Below are positions 29,686 through 41,806 of a stretch of 64,000 nt of DNA, piece after piece. The stretch covers positions 35,950 through 99,949 of the forward strand of contig NZ_JAHKPM010000050.1 in NCBI RefSeq assembly GCF_018860525.1, in the 5' to 3' direction. Position 1 is the stretch's first letter. Each line of letters opens with the position of its first letter. The stretch is from Vibrio hepatarius (GTDB lineage: Bacteria > Pseudomonadota > Gammaproteobacteria > Enterobacterales > Vibrionaceae). Under the pieces are notes generated by a model. That model was not told where the DNA came from and made no database searches. It was given only the letters and a program-made list of their open reading frames with translations. The translations under genes were made by a program, and so were the position numbers.

Positions 29686-30093
29686 TTAGATTAGGAAGTT
29701 ATCTAAAGATTTACCTGAATCTAATTTCTCTTGGATTGCAGAAGGAGTGCGGCCTTGACCAGTCCAAGTTTTCTGCTCACCATTATTATCAACATACTTA
29801 TATTTTGCAGGGCGAGGGGCACGCTTGGACTTTTGCTTACTTGCTGATTCTCCAGCTAGAGCAGAAATAACCATATTCTTATCTAGTCCAAGCTGCTTAA
29901 TTTGATCAGCAATATCAGCTAATTTAGCTTCTTGCGCCGCTTTTTCAGCAAGCTCTACTTCTTCTGCATCTTTACGTTCAGTAACGACTGTTGATAGTTT
30001 ATCAAGTGCTTCTTCAAGTTGTTCCAGTGTTAGCTCACGAGCAAATGCACGTAGGCTACGAATGTTTAATAAAGTTTTTGTTAGTTCCGACAT
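29686..30093 (-). CDS. hns: Histone-like nucleoid-structuring protein H-NS (VicH)
   Basis: Nucleoid protein that silences AT-rich and horizontally acquired DNA. 135 residues: N-terminal oligomerisation helices (MSELTKTLLNIRSLRAFARE), acidic coiled coil 40-65, linker rich in Lys/Arg, and C-terminal DNA-binding loop WTGQGRTP (~109-116), which is the core AT-hook-like motif. ATG at 30093 chosen; an in-frame start four codons earlier has no support and would not give the MSE N-terminus. Confidence 0.96.
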   Translation of the reverse strand: MSELTKTLLNIRSLRAFARELTLEQLEEALDKLSTVVTERKDAEEVELAEKAAQEAKLADIADQIKQLGLDKNMVISALAGESASKQKSKRAPRPAKYKYVDNNGEQKTWTGQGRTPSAIQEKLDSGKSLDNFLI

Positions 30094-30590
30094 ATAGTTT
30101 CTCACTTAATTAAGGAGCCGATGGAATAAATATTAAACCCGTATTATCTGCAATACAATATTTTCTAGTTAAATTCTTATAAAAAGTTATTATTTAATGT
30201 CTTAACATTAGAATAATGAGACCTTTCTTATTAACTGATTAAAATTTGTTACATAAAATATCGAAGCTTTTGTGATTATGACAATACTTATTGCCAATAA
30301 GTTTCATAAGAGGGTGACAATTATTTACACAATTATGTTATTAAGTGCTACCCACTTCGCTGAGAATTATCATGATAGTAACAAATCTTCAGCAAATTAC
30401 TTTTTTACCGTCTATTAATCATATTTTTGACTGAAAAAACATGAAAGGATACTAATTGCATAATTAACAAAGATGTTTCTTCATGATTTTATCAAACATT
30501 CTATTATAGCACCTATGTATAAATAAGTAGGCATATTCAATATTTATTAAAAATCCAATGCTAGTGTTGGTAGTTATTCAACTGAATGTG
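30094..30590. other. AT-rich non-coding region upstream of hns
   Basis: About 500 bases, very AT-rich, with no gene I can support. It must contain the hns promoter and probably H-NS autoregulatory sites, which cannot be picked out by eye. T/A tracts are spread throughout. Confidence 0.4.
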
Positions 30591-30618
30591 TTGAAATCAA
30601 CGCTTAGATAAGTACAAT
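30591..30618 (+). promoter_or_regulatory. Promoter of the lysine-riboswitch transcript
   Basis: TTGAAA at 30591-30596 and TACAAT at 30613-30618, spacer 16. Transcription would begin about 60 bases before the aptamer. Confidence 0.45.
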
Positions 30619-30684
30619 GGCCCCACCTAATGTGGTGTTTACCTAAACGGTCGTTAATTACTTGACGTCGTTTTTAAACGTTAA

Positions 30685-30866
30685 GCATCGCGGTAGAGGC
30701 GCAAAATAAATCAGTATGACTTGTTGGGGTGATGCCAATGAACAAGTTCGAAAGGTTGTTTTGCCGAAGTGAGCTTCTATATCAAAAGAACTTGCTGGTG
30801 TTACACCTGAAAAGGGTTAACACTGCCATAGTCTATATTTTTTAACACTATGGAGCGCTACTGTAG
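30685..30866 (+). promoter_or_regulatory. Lysine riboswitch (L box)
   Basis: Conserved aptamer elements appear in order: GGTAGAGGCGC (30692-30702), AGTA (30713), GGGG (30726), GCCGAAG (30763-30769), GCTGG (30794-30798), ACTGCCAT (30822-30829) and GGAGCGCTAC (30852-30861), which closes the first stem. This is the Rfam lysine class. A GGCGA/TCGCC hairpin follows at 30871-30893 but without a T-run, so the output may be translational or Rho-dependent. The controlled gene is the transporter at 30984. Confidence 0.93.
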
Positions 30867-30983
30867 GGCCAAGGCGAAGTATTTGCTCGCCTTTCGCTTC
30901 GTTCAACACTTATTGCTCTGGATTATTTCCTTCAATTTGTTTGCAGTAGATCTCTAACCATCTATTACTGGTTTTTGAAGATC

Positions 30984-32585
30984 ATGAATTTAACTGACTT
31001 TGCATCATCTCCTATATCGCTCTTACCACCTTTAGTGGCTTTGAGTTTGGCTATCATTACTCGACATGTACTTTTATCATTGGGGGTGGGCATTGTTCTC
31101 GGTGCTACACTTCTAAGCGATTACTCAATCAGTAATACAATGAGTTACATGATCTCAACGGTGTCTAATGTATTCGTTGAAGATGGTGGTATAAATACTT
31201 GGAATATGAGTATTCTAGCTTTCTTAGTCTTATTAGGCATGATGACCGCACTCCTTACCCTGTCTGGAGGGACTTTAGCCTTTGCTGAGTGGGCTCAGTC
31301 GAGAGTAAAAAGTAAGCGTGGCTCAAAACTGCTTGCTGCTTTTTTGGGTGTTTTTATTTTCGTTGACGATTATTTCAATAGTCTGGCTGTTGGTGCTATT
31401 TCTCGCCCAGTAACTGATCGCTTTTATGTTTCTCGTGCAAAACTCGCTTATATACTTGACTCTACCGCAGCACCAATGTGCGTAATTATGCCTGCATCAA
31501 GTTGGGGTGCTTATATAATAACGATTATTGGTGGAATCTTGGTTTCGCATGGTGTTACTGAATATTCAGCACTTGGTGCGTATGTTCGTTTGATACCAAT
31601 GAATTTTTATGCGGTCTTTGCGTTGTTAATGGTTTTTGCTGTTGCTTGGTTTGGGCTCGATGTTGGTAAAATGCGGAAACATGAAATCGCAGCATCGCAA
31701 GGTTATGGATATGGTCAAGAGCAAGCCGAAAACGTTCAGCAGGCACACGAAATAAATGAAGAATTGGATATTGCCCAAAGTGAAAAGGGTAAGGTTACTG
31801 ATTTAGTTCTACCAATCGTTTGTCTCATCATCGCCACTGTTGCTTCAATGTTGTATACGGGTGGGCAATCTCTGAGTACTGATGGTAAAGAATTTACTGT
31901 TCTTGGTGCATTTGAAAACACAGATGTTGGAACATCGCTGGTTTATGGTGGTCTCGTTGGGTTAGCTTTGGCTTTATTCACAGTCTTCAAACAAAGTATT
32001 GCTTTGGTCGAAATATCTCGTACTTTATGGATTGGCGCTAAATCAATGTTTGGTGCGATTCTGATTCTGGTATTTGCCTGGACCATTGGTTCAATTATCG
32101 GAGATATGAATACGGGTAAATATCTATCAACGCTCGCACAAGGTAATATTGCTGTTCACTGGTTGCCAGTTATCCTTTTCCTACTCGCTGGTTTGATGGC
32201 TTTTTCTACAGGAACGTCTTGGGGGACATTCGGTATTATGTTGCCTATTGCTGGAGATATGGCAGCGGCGACAGAGATAGGTTTAATGCTACCTATGCTA
32301 AGTGCAGTTCTCGCAGGTTCTGTGTTTGGTGATCATTGCTCGCCGATCTCAGACACGACCATTCTATCGTCGACTGGTGCACGTTGTGATCATATCGATC
32401 ATGTTTCTACTCAGTTGCCATACGCGTTGTCTGTTGCTGCAGTATCAAGTATTGGATTTATCGCTTTGGGGATGACTTCCTCCGTAGGCATTTCATTCGC
32501 TATTTCCTTTGTGGCCTTTGTTATCGTATGTGTATTACTCTCTTCATTGTCTAAATCGAAGATGACAAGTTGTGCTGATTCTTAA
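30984..32585 (+). CDS. lysW: NhaC-family antiporter, predicted lysine transporter (LysW)
   Basis: 533 residues, 11-12 predicted membrane helices, NhaC superfamily pattern (DDYFNSLAVGAISRPVTDRF, APMCVIMPASSWGAYI, FSTGTSWGTFGIMLP, GDHCSPISDTTILSSTGA). Annotated generically as Na+/H+ antiporter, but lysine-riboswitch control argues for a lysine carrier; comparative work named such genes lysW. ATG at 30984 lies ~117 bases after the aptamer. A cytoplasmic loop rich in Glu/Gln (~222-260) interrupts the helices. Confidence 0.88.
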   Translation: MNLTDFASSPISLLPPLVALSLAIITRHVLLSLGVGIVLGATLLSDYSISNTMSYMISTVSNVFVEDGGINTWNMSILAFLVLLGMMTALLTLSGGTLAFAEWAQSRVKSKRGSKLLAAFLGVFIFVDDYFNSLAVGAISRPVTDRFYVSRAKLAYILDSTAAPMCVIMPASSWGAYIITIIGGILVSHGVTEYSALGAYVRLIPMNFYAVFALLMVFAVAWFGLDVGKMRKHEIAASQGYGYGQEQAENVQQAHEINEELDIAQSEKGKVTDLVLPIVCLIIATVASMLYTGGQSLSTDGKEFTVLGAFENTDVGTSLVYGGLVGLALALFTVFKQSIALVEISRTLWIGAKSMFGAILILVFAWTIGSIIGDMNTGKYLSTLAQGNIAVHWLPVILFLLAGLMAFSTGTSWGTFGIMLPIAGDMAAATEIGLMLPMLSAVLAGSVFGDHCSPISDTTILSSTGARCDHIDHVSTQLPYALSVAAVSSIGFIALGMTSSVGISFAISFVAFVIVCVLLSSLSKSKMTSCADS

Positions 32586-32599
32586 GTATACTCAGTTTT

Positions 32600-32627
32600 A
32601 AAGGGAGCAAATGCTCCCTTTTTATTT
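32600..32627 (+). terminator. Terminator after lysW
   Basis: AAAGGGAGCA / TGCTCCCTTT, loop AA, then TTTATTT. Confidence 0.88.
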
Positions 32628-32741
32628 GTCCTATACAAATTTAGAAAATCTTTAATTTTTAGTTGAAAAATAATTTATCCTTGGTTAATGTGGTTACCAA
32701 GCAACCCAACTGAATAATTTATAAGTATGCGTAATTTTGTA

Positions 32742-32774
32742 ATGAACATTCATCACCATCATCACCCAATATAG
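32742..32774 (+). CDS. hisL: his operon leader peptide
   Basis: A ten-residue peptide MNIHHHHHPI with five consecutive histidine codons (32751-32765), ending at TAG. It precedes the attenuator and hisG. When His-tRNA is scarce, ribosomes stall in the His run and the terminator cannot form. Confidence 0.93.
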   Translation: MNIHHHHHPI

Positions 32775-32779
32775 TCTTT

Positions 32780-32880
32780 CGGGAGATGTGCGCATACCCG
32801 GGAGGCAAGAGGCTCCCGGTGGAATAAATCGCTAAAACAAGATTTTAACCCTCGGGAGATAACACTCCCGAGGGTTTTTT
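32780..32880 (+). terminator. his operon attenuator
   Basis: CGGGAG occurs at 32780-32785, 32799-32804 and 32853-32858; CTCCCG at 32813-32818 and 32865-32870, so these segments can pair in alternative ways. The terminator is AACCCTCGGGAG / CTCCCGAGGGTT (32847-32876) plus T-run; the competing antiterminator uses CTCCCG at 32813. Classical histidine attenuation. Confidence 0.9.
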
Positions 32881-32902
32881 GGTTTTTTGGTTTTTTGGTT
32901 TT
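32873..32902 (+). repeat. Tandem GGTTTTTT octamer, almost four copies
   Basis: Units at 32873-32880, 32881-32888 and 32889-32896, then a partial GGTTTT. It starts within the attenuator T-run, so copy number changes could alter terminator strength. Confidence 0.9.
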
Positions 32903-32939
32903 GATGATTTGAGATTAGTTTTATACAGGGATATAAGTA

Positions 32940-33836
32940 ATGACAACACAGCGTTTGAGAATAGCGATTCAAAAAAAAGGCCGTTTAAGTAAAGAATGCC
33001 AAGAGTTACTAAAAAAGTGCGGGGTGAACTTTAATATCATGGGCGAACGCCTGGTTGTTCATTCTTTGAACATGCCGATTGACCTTCTTCTCGTCCGTGA
33101 TGACGATATACCTGGTCTTATTATGGATGGTGTTGTGGACCTTGGCTTCATTGGTGAAAATGAACTTGAAGAAGTACGTTTAGATCGCAAGGCACTTGGT
33201 GAGCCTAGTGCGTTTATTCCACTTAGACGCCTTGATTTTGGTGGTTGTCGTTTATCTATAGCAATAGATAAAGATGAAGAATATAACGGTCCTCAAGATC
33301 TCGCAGGGAAACGTATTGCTACCACTTATCCTCAACTTCTTAAGGCTTATATGGATGAACAAGGCGTGACATTTTCCACCTGCATGTTGACGGGTTCAGT
33401 AGAAGTTGCACCGCGCGCTGGATTAGCAGATGCCATTGCAGATCTCGTTTCCACTGGAGCAACTCTAGAAGCGAATGGCTTGAAAGAAGTCGCCGTGATT
33501 TTTAAATCAAAAGCGACACTGATTCAACGAACGGGTGATTTTGACTTAGACAAAATGGCCTTAATAGAAAAGCTTCTCACTCGGATGCAAGGTGTACAGC
33601 AGGCAAAAGAATCCAAATACATTATGTTGCATGCGCCTGTAAGCCAGCTTGAACAGGTGAAAGCCTTACTCCCTGGTGCCGAGGATCCCACGGTTCTTCC
33701 GTTATCATCAGACAAAGAAAAAGTAGCGGTACACCTCGTTAGTACTGAAAATCTGTTCTGGGAGACCATGGAACAGCTTAAGGAACTCGGGGCCAGCTCG
33801 ATTTTAGTTCTACCAATTGAAAAAATGATGGGGTAG
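32940..33836 (+). CDS. hisG: ATP phosphoribosyltransferase (long form)
   Basis: First committed step of histidine synthesis, feedback inhibited by histidine. 298 residues, long HisG with C-terminal regulatory domain (~225-298). Motifs: [23 protein letters not shown] [27 protein letters not shown], and PRPP loop [17 protein letters not shown]. Stop TAG overlaps the hisD GTG. First structural gene after the leader/attenuator. Confidence 0.97.
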   Translation: MTTQRLRIAIQKKGRLSKECQELLKKCGVNFNIMGERLVVHSLNMPIDLLLVRDDDIPGLIMDGVVDLGFIGENELEEVRLDRKALGEPSAFIPLRRLDFGGCRLSIAIDKDEEYNGPQDLAGKRIATTYPQLLKAYMDEQGVTFSTCMLTGSVEVAPRAGLADAIADLVSTGATLEANGLKEVAVIFKSKATLIQRTGDFDLDKMALIEKLLTRMQGVQQAKESKYIMLHAPVSQLEQVKALLPGAEDPTVLPLSSDKEKVAVHLVSTENLFWETMEQLKELGASSILVLPIEKMMG

Positions 33837-33841
33837 TGATG

Positions 33842-35137
33842 ATGAAAACCGTCGTTTGGCAATCGTTGAGTGAGTCGCAGCAAGACTCGATTTTGAAACG
33901 TCCTGCAATGCTTGAAGGTGCAAACATCACTGCGGCAGTTTCTGGCGTAATTGCACAAGTTAGGGAGGGTGGCGATACAGCTTTGTTAGCACTCACCGAG
34001 CAATTTGATCGTATTAAACCAGAGACAATACGTGTTTCTGCTGCTGATATTGACCAAGCTTCAGAGCGACTTTCGATCAAGATGAAAGCTGCACTTGAGC
34101 AAGCTTATGAGAATATCTTTAAGTTTCACAAAGCACAAAAGTCTCAGCCGATTAAAGTTGAAACTCAAGTTGGTGTGGTTTGTGAGCAGTTAACACGCCC
34201 AATTCAAAAAGTCGGTTTATATATTCCAGGCGGCAGTGCGCCGTTACCATCAACGGTTTTGATGCTTGGTGTACCGGCTAAAATTGCAGGTTGTCGTAAA
34301 GTTGTTCTTTGTTCTCCTCCACCTATTGCCGATGAGATTCTTTATGTTGCCAAACTGTGTGGTGTTGATGAAGTATACAACATAGGGGGGGCTCAAGCTG
34401 TAGCTGCGATGGCTTACGGGACAGACACGGTGTCTAAAGTCGATAAGGTCTTTGGTCCTGGAAATGCCTATGTCACAGAAGCAAAACGTCAAGTAAGTAA
34501 TGATTTTCGTGGTGCTGCGATTGATATGCCAGCAGGACCATCAGAAGTGCTTGTTATTGCAGATGAAACAGCTGACCCCGATTTTGTTGCAGCCGACTTG
34601 TTAAGTCAGGCGGAACATGGCCCAGATTCTCAAGTAATACTCGTCACACCTTCACCTATCATTGCAGATCAAGTTATCGATGCGATTCAATGTCAACTCA
34701 AACAACTATCGCGCGCAACAATTGCTGAGCAAGCTCTAGCTTCTAGCTTAGTTATTATCTCAGAGTCTTTAACTCAAGCCGTTTCAATCTCAAACTATTA
34801 CGGTCCTGAGCACTTAATTGTTCAAACTAAGAACCCTCGTGAGCTGCTTCCTTTATTGGATAATGCGGGTTCAATTTTTTTAGGTGAGTGGTCTCCAGAA
34901 TCAGCAGGCGATTATGCATCAGGAACAAATCACGTTCTGCCAACATATGGATATACGCGTACACACTCAAGCCTAGGTTTGGCCGACTTTTCCAAGCGAA
35001 TGACGGTTCAAGAGTTATCTGCACAGGGTTTACAAAACCTAGCTTCGACTGTGGTAACAATGGCAGAAGCCGAAGGATTAGATGCGCATAAACGTGCGGT
35101 AACTATTCGAGTCGACAAGTTAAATTTGAAAGGATAA
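33842..35137 (+). CDS. hisD: Histidinol dehydrogenase
   Basis: Two-step NAD+ oxidation of histidinol to histidine; zinc enzyme. 431 residues from ATG 33842 (GTG 33836 and ATG 33839 are also in frame and cannot be excluded). Motifs: [77 protein letters not shown]. Close to E. coli HisD throughout. Confidence 0.96.
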   Translation: MKTVVWQSLSESQQDSILKRPAMLEGANITAAVSGVIAQVREGGDTALLALTEQFDRIKPETIRVSAADIDQASERLSIKMKAALEQAYENIFKFHKAQKSQPIKVETQVGVVCEQLTRPIQKVGLYIPGGSAPLPSTVLMLGVPAKIAGCRKVVLCSPPPIADEILYVAKLCGVDEVYNIGGAQAVAAMAYGTDTVSKVDKVFGPGNAYVTEAKRQVSNDFRGAAIDMPAGPSEVLVIADETADPDFVAADLLSQAEHGPDSQVILVTPSPIIADQVIDAIQCQLKQLSRATIAEQALASSLVIISESLTQAVSISNYYGPEHLIVQTKNPRELLPLLDNAGSIFLGEWSPESAGDYASGTNHVLPTYGYTRTHSSLGLADFSKRMTVQELSAQGLQNLASTVVTMAEAEGLDAHKRAVTIRVDKLNLKG

Positions 35138-35142
35138 AGACA

Positions 35143-36183
35143 GTGGAAAAGCTAGCAAGAAAACGAGTCCAAACGCTTACACCATATTTGTCAGCTCGAC
35201 GGATTGGAGGCACTGGAGACGTGTGGTTAAATGCCAATGAATCACCATTCGATAATGAATATAGAACGAATTTCACCCGCCTTAACCGGTATAGTGAATG
35301 TCAGCCGCAAGCGTTGATATCCACCTATGCGGCTTATGCCGGCGTAGGAAAAGAACAAACTTTAGTTTCCCGTGGTGCTGATGAAGGTATTGAGTTGTTG
35401 ATACGAGCGTTTTGTGAACCGAGCGAGGATGCAATTTTATACTGCCCGCCGACTTATGGCATGTACTCAATCAGTGCTGAAACTCATGGTGTCGAGCAAA
35501 AAACGGTACCATTAACGTCTGATTGGCAGCTTGATTTGTCAGATATTGAAGCCAATCTTGATAGAGTTAAGCTCGTGTTTGTTTGTTCGCCAAACAACCC
35601 CACGGGAAATTTAATCAAGCGTGAAGATATAGTTTCTTTACTCAAGCTAACGAAAGATCGAGCAATTGTAGTTATGGATGAAGCTTACATCGATTTTTGT
35701 CCAGAAGCATCAATGGTTGATTTGCTCGATCAATACCCTAATTTGGCAATTTTACGTACCTTGTCGAAAGCGTTTGCACTTGCTGGTCTGCGTTGCGGAT
35801 TTACGCTTGCTAACGAAAAGATAATTAATATTCTACTTAAAGTTATCGCACCATATCCAGTCCCCATTCCAGTTACTGATATTGCTATACAAGCGTTGTC
35901 TCAAGCTGGTTTAGCCCGAGCAAAGTTTCAAGTACTCGATTTGAACGCTAATCGTGCTTATATGCAGGTAGGGCTTTCGATGATCCCTGACCTAGACGTT
36001 TTTGAAGGTTGGGGGAACTACTTATTGGTTAAATTCCCAGATGGTGACGCTTTTTTCAAAGCAGCTTGGGACACGGGGATCATCTTGCGTAATTCACCCA
36101 TTGAGAATTGTGTACGAATTAGTATCGGTAACCGTGAAGAGTGCGAGAAAACCCTTGGTTTTATAAGAAACTACTACTCATAA
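35143..36183 (+). CDS. hisC: Histidinol-phosphate aminotransferase
   Basis: PLP transaminase converting imidazole-acetol phosphate to histidinol phosphate. 346 residues: [43 protein letters not shown], and [17 protein letters not shown] with the PLP lysine. Starts with GTG at 35143, AAAGGA 7 bases upstream, 5 bases after hisD. Confidence 0.96.
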   Translation: MEKLARKRVQTLTPYLSARRIGGTGDVWLNANESPFDNEYRTNFTRLNRYSECQPQALISTYAAYAGVGKEQTLVSRGADEGIELLIRAFCEPSEDAILYCPPTYGMYSISAETHGVEQKTVPLTSDWQLDLSDIEANLDRVKLVFVCSPNNPTGNLIKREDIVSLLKLTKDRAIVVMDEAYIDFCPEASMVDLLDQYPNLAILRTLSKAFALAGLRCGFTLANEKIINILLKVIAPYPVPIPVTDIAIQALSQAGLARAKFQVLDLNANRAYMQVGLSMIPDLDVFEGWGNYLLVKFPDGDAFFKAAWDTGIILRNSPIENCVRISIGNREECEKTLGFIRNYYS

Positions 36184-36247
36184 GTAGTCATGAATTCATT
36201 GTACTCACAGAAGAGTGAGTGCTAAAAATTGTAATAAGGAAGTTCGA

Positions 36248-37321
36248 GTGAGCAAACAGAAAAAAATCCTTTTTATTGACCGTGATGGTACCTTAATTGT
36301 GGAGCCGCCAAGTGATTTTCAAGTCGACCGCTTAGACAAGCTAAAACTAGAGCCATTTGTCATTCCAAGTTTATTATCCTTGCAAGATGCTGGGTATAGG
36401 CTTGTTATGGTGACCAATCAAGATGGCCTAGGTACGGACAGTTACCCACAAGAAGATTTCGATGCACCACACAATATGATGATGGAAATTTTCGAGTCTC
36501 AAGGTGTGATGTTTGATGATGTACTGATTTGTCCGCACTTTGAAGAAGATAACTGTTCATGTCGCAAGCCAAAGCTTGGGTTGGTAAAAGAATACCTGCA
36601 AGCAGGTAAAGTCGATTTTCAAAACTCTGTGGTCATTGGTGATCGCCACACGGATCTTCAACTAGCGGAAAACATGGCCATTCGGGGTATTCAATACAAT
36701 CCAGAGACCATGAATTGGAAGCAGATTTTAAAAGACCTGACGGTAAAAGCACGCATTTCAGATGTAGTACGTACCACCAAAGAAACGGACATTAAAGTTA
36801 CCGTTAATCTTGATGAGCAAGGTGGTAATGATATCTCAACTGGCTTAGGTTTTTTTGATCATATGCTGGATCAAATCGCGACTCATGGTGGGTTTCAGAT
36901 GGTGTGTAAAGTGGAAGGTGATTTGCACATTGATGATCACCACACAATTGAAGATACTGCTTTAGCCCTCGGTCAGGCGCTAAAAGAGGCGTTAGGTGAC
37001 AAGCGTGGAATTGGCCGTTTTGGTTTTAGCCTGCCGATGGATGAATGTTTAGCACAATGTGCGCTTGACTTATCTGGGCGCCCTTACCTGAAGTTTGATG
37101 CCAAATTTGGCCGTGAGCAAGTCGGCGACCTATCGACTGAGATGGTTGTGCATTTTTTTAGATCGTTAACTGACACATTAGCATGCACGCTGCATCTATC
37201 TTCATGTGGTGATAATGATCACCACATCATTGAAAGTCTATTTAAAGCCTTTGGTCGAACATTACGCCAAGCAGTCAAAGTTGATGGCAAAGAACTACCA
37301 AGCAGCAAAGGTGTTCTTTAA
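36248..37321 (+). CDS. hisB: Bifunctional histidinol-phosphatase / imidazoleglycerol-phosphate dehydratase
   Basis: 357 residues. N-terminal HAD phosphatase (FIDRDGTLI near 9-17, [24 protein letters not shown] with zinc cysteines, GDRHTD) fused to C-terminal dehydratase ([48 protein letters not shown]), the gammaproteobacterial arrangement. GTG at 36248 has AAGGA 7 bases upstream; an in-frame GTG at 36215 would add 11 residues not found in relatives. Confidence 0.96.
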   Translation: MSKQKKILFIDRDGTLIVEPPSDFQVDRLDKLKLEPFVIPSLLSLQDAGYRLVMVTNQDGLGTDSYPQEDFDAPHNMMMEIFESQGVMFDDVLICPHFEEDNCSCRKPKLGLVKEYLQAGKVDFQNSVVIGDRHTDLQLAENMAIRGIQYNPETMNWKQILKDLTVKARISDVVRTTKETDIKVTVNLDEQGGNDISTGLGFFDHMLDQIATHGGFQMVCKVEGDLHIDDHHTIEDTALALGQALKEALGDKRGIGRFGFSLPMDECLAQCALDLSGRPYLKFDAKFGREQVGDLSTEMVVHFFRSLTDTLACTLHLSSCGDNDHHIIESLFKAFGRTLRQAVKVDGKELPSSKGVL

Positions 37322-37335
37322 AGGAGAGTCGTGCA

Positions 37336-39450
<2,115 letters not shown>

Positions 39451-39454
<4 letters not shown>

Positions 39455-40086
39455 ATTTCAAAGCAGATGAAGCTAGGTTGCTGGTGGGACGAATTAACTG
39501 GGAAAAAGTGAATGGCCTAGTACCTTCTATTGTGCAAGATTTCCAATCGAGCCAAGTTCTGATGATGGGATACATGAATCACGATGCTTTGGAAAAAACT
39601 TACGAAACTGGTCAGGTGACGTTTTTCTCTCGTACTAAAGAACGCCTTTGGACGAAAGGAGAGTCTTCAGGCAATGTATTACAGCTCGTTAATATGTCTT
39701 TGGATTGCGATAATGATACCTTACTTATTAAAGTTAATCCTATTGGACCTACATGTCATTTGGGAAATACTTCTTGTTGGAATGATGATACTAAAGAAGA
39801 GTCGCAAATGGTGTGGCTTAGCCAACTAGAACAGTTGCTTGCTTCGAGAAAAAAAGCCGATCCAGAATCATCCTATACTGCCAGTCTTTATGCTCGTGGT
39901 ACTAAGCGTATTTCACAAAAAGTGGGTGAAGAAGGTGTTGAAGTTGCACTTGCGGCAACATCGGGGGATAAGGCTGAGTTAGTCTGTGAGTCGGCAGATT
40001 TGGTGTACCATTTGCTGGTGTTACTTCAAGATCAGGGACTTTCGCTGAATGATGTTATCAACAAATTAAAACAGCGACATAACTAG
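39451..40086 (+). CDS. hisI: Bifunctional phosphoribosyl-AMP cyclohydrolase / PR-ATP pyrophosphatase
   Basis: Steps 2 and 3 of the pathway in one 211-residue chain: cyclohydrolase ([38 protein letters not shown]) then pyrophosphatase ([23 protein letters not shown]). ATGA overlap with hisF. Last gene of a complete eight-gene his operon. Confidence 0.96.
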
Positions 40087-40114
40087 CTAAATTCGTTACC
40101 TAATCTACTTATGT

Positions 40115-40183
40115 GGTGACAAGATCACCGATTTTAGGCTATTTACCTTCTGTACATAGTATTGTCGAATGGAAGGTAAATAG
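40115..40183 (+). other. Inverted repeats downstream of hisI
   Basis: GGTGA-CAAGA-TCACC at 40115-40129, then a 12-base perfect inverted repeat CTATTTACCTTC (40139-40150) / GAAGGTAAATAG (40172-40183) with a 21-base loop. Not a classical terminator; may be an mRNA 3'-end structure or protein site upstream of the EAL gene. Confidence 0.55.
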
Positions 40184-40273
40184 TGATTATTTAATACTTT
40201 CTACTAACTGATACTTATAATACTAATAAATCAGAGCCTATAATTGCCTTAAGCGTTTATCGAGAAAGAGATA

Positions 40274-41794
40274 ATGAGAAACTACTTAAAGGCAACTCCA
40301 CTTTTGACAAGACTTGTTCTCACGTCTATTTCATTTGTTCTACCTGTAGTGCTTGGCACTATTCTTCTGTTTGTTTTGGCTCAGAATAGCTTACAGCGTG
40401 AAATGAACCGTTCTCTTGAATCTGGAGTGGTATTACTTGATAGACTTCTCTGGAATGCAGATGCGGCCGCGCAACGTGCGTATCCTTTTACTCAAGGGCA
40501 ATGTGATGAGGTCTTACCTTATATTCGCGATTTGGTGGTGATCATTCCAGATGTCAGGATGCTCACTCTTATTAAAAATGGGAGAATATATTGCAGCTCT
40601 TTACTTGGAGAAGTCGATACGCCATTACCAGACTATAAGCTAGTTGATAATTCCCTGGTTCTTATGCCAAGTTCTCCGATAACGCCTAAAGAATCGGCTC
40701 TGAGTTTCGTCATGACGAATGGAGAGATTAGCGTTGCGTCTTCCATCTCTGGATATTATTTAAAAAACATTTTGACCTTGACTAGTCAAGAAAAAATGAT
40801 TCACCTACAAATTGGTGAGACATGGATAGATAAAACAGGTCATGTCAGTACAAGCCCAATAAAAAGTACCTTAAGAGTAAACTCTAAACATTATGCTTAT
40901 TCTTTGAGCGTGTGGCTTTCAGGAGATGATTATTTAGATTTTATGGTCTCCCACAAACAATCGGCAATGCTTATTTTGATTGGATTTTGTGCGGTAATGG
41001 CTTGGTATACGTACTGGATCACTGGTAAGCCTGAGTCAATGAAAGACAAAATTAACCGAGCCATTTACAACAAAGAGTTCGTTCCCTACGTTCAGCCTTA
41101 TGTCGATAGCGATTATAATATTGTTGGCGCGGAAGTATTAATGCGTTGGAACGATCCTCAAGAAGGTCTTATACGTCCTGATCTTTTTATTCCATTAGCG
41201 GAAGAGTCGGGATTGATTATCCCCATGACTAAATTAATTATGGCTCAGGTAGGGGAACAACTGTCGTTACACCAAGATTTGTTGGGAGAAGGGTTTACTG
41301 TCTCATTTAATATATCGGCAAAGCATTGTATTAACTCTGACCTACTTGAAGATAGTTTGAGTTTTCTCAACGCTTTTTCACCGGGGAAAGCTCGATTGTG
41401 CTTAGAGCTTACAGAGCGAGAGTTAATAGAAAATACTGAGGAAGCTCAAAACTTATTTACGGCATTACATGAAAACAATATTCAGTTAGCAATTGACGAT
41501 TTTGGTACCGGGCATTCGAGCTTGCGATATTTACATCAATTTCGGTTTGATGTGTTGAAAATCGATCAAAGTTTCATTCGTATGATTGGTAATGACTCTG
41601 TATCTGCCCATATCGTTGAAAACTTGCTGGATCTAGCCTCTCGGCTTGGAATGAAAACGGTGGCTGAAGGTGTAGAAACACTTAAGCAAGTCGAATACCT
41701 TGCCCAGCATAAGGTTCACTGCCTTCAAGGTTATTATTTTGCTAAGCCGATGCCAATTAAAGCGTTTATCGATTCAATATCAAACCAGTCGTAA
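40274..41794 (+). CDS. CSS-motif c-di-GMP phosphodiesterase (EAL domain)
   Basis: Inner-membrane enzyme that hydrolyses c-di-GMP. 506 residues: transmembrane helix ~12-36; periplasmic sensor with Cys77 and the CSS motif Cys107-Ser-Ser, a pair reported in E. coli relatives to form a DsbA/DsbB-controlled disulfide; helix ~231-249; EAL domain 257-502. The active site looks complete: EVL (287-289), Asn346, LELTE (377-381), DDFGTG (408-413), Lys429, AEGVE and QGYYFAKP. Monocistronic; converges on the Mn exporter gene with a 12-base gap. Confidence 0.93.
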   Translation: MRNYLKATPLLTRLVLTSISFVLPVVLGTILLFVLAQNSLQREMNRSLESGVVLLDRLLWNADAAAQRAYPFTQGQCDEVLPYIRDLVVIIPDVRMLTLIKNGRIYCSSLLGEVDTPLPDYKLVDNSLVLMPSSPITPKESALSFVMTNGEISVASSISGYYLKNILTLTSQEKMIHLQIGETWIDKTGHVSTSPIKSTLRVNSKHYAYSLSVWLSGDDYLDFMVSHKQSAMLILIGFCAVMAWYTYWITGKPESMKDKINRAIYNKEFVPYVQPYVDSDYNIVGAEVLMRWNDPQEGLIRPDLFIPLAEESGLIIPMTKLIMAQVGEQLSLHQDLLGEGFTVSFNISAKHCINSDLLEDSLSFLNAFSPGKARLCLELTERELIENTEEAQNLFTALHENNIQLAIDDFGTGHSSLRYLHQFRFDVLKIDQSFIRMIGNDSVSAHIVENLLDLASRLGMKTVAEGVETLKQVEYLAQHKVHCLQGYYFAKPMPIKAFIDSISNQS

Positions 41795-41806
41795 ACAGGT
41801 GTAATA

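Noticed and set aside
30094..30590. tRNA or sRNA gene in the gap before the lysine riboswitch
   Set aside because: No cloverleaf or terminator-ended hairpin seen; too AT-rich to support a call.
32680..32701. CTTGGT...ACCAAG dyad upstream of hisL as a repressor operator
   Set aside because: Only six bases per arm, and the operon already has a full attenuator; insufficient support.
32873..32902. CRISPR-like repeat
   Set aside because: Contiguous 8-base units with no spacers; simple tandem repeat in a T-rich leader.
33524..33958. Minus-strand frame spanning hisG/hisD
   Set aside because: Antisense shadow; both plus-strand genes are certain.
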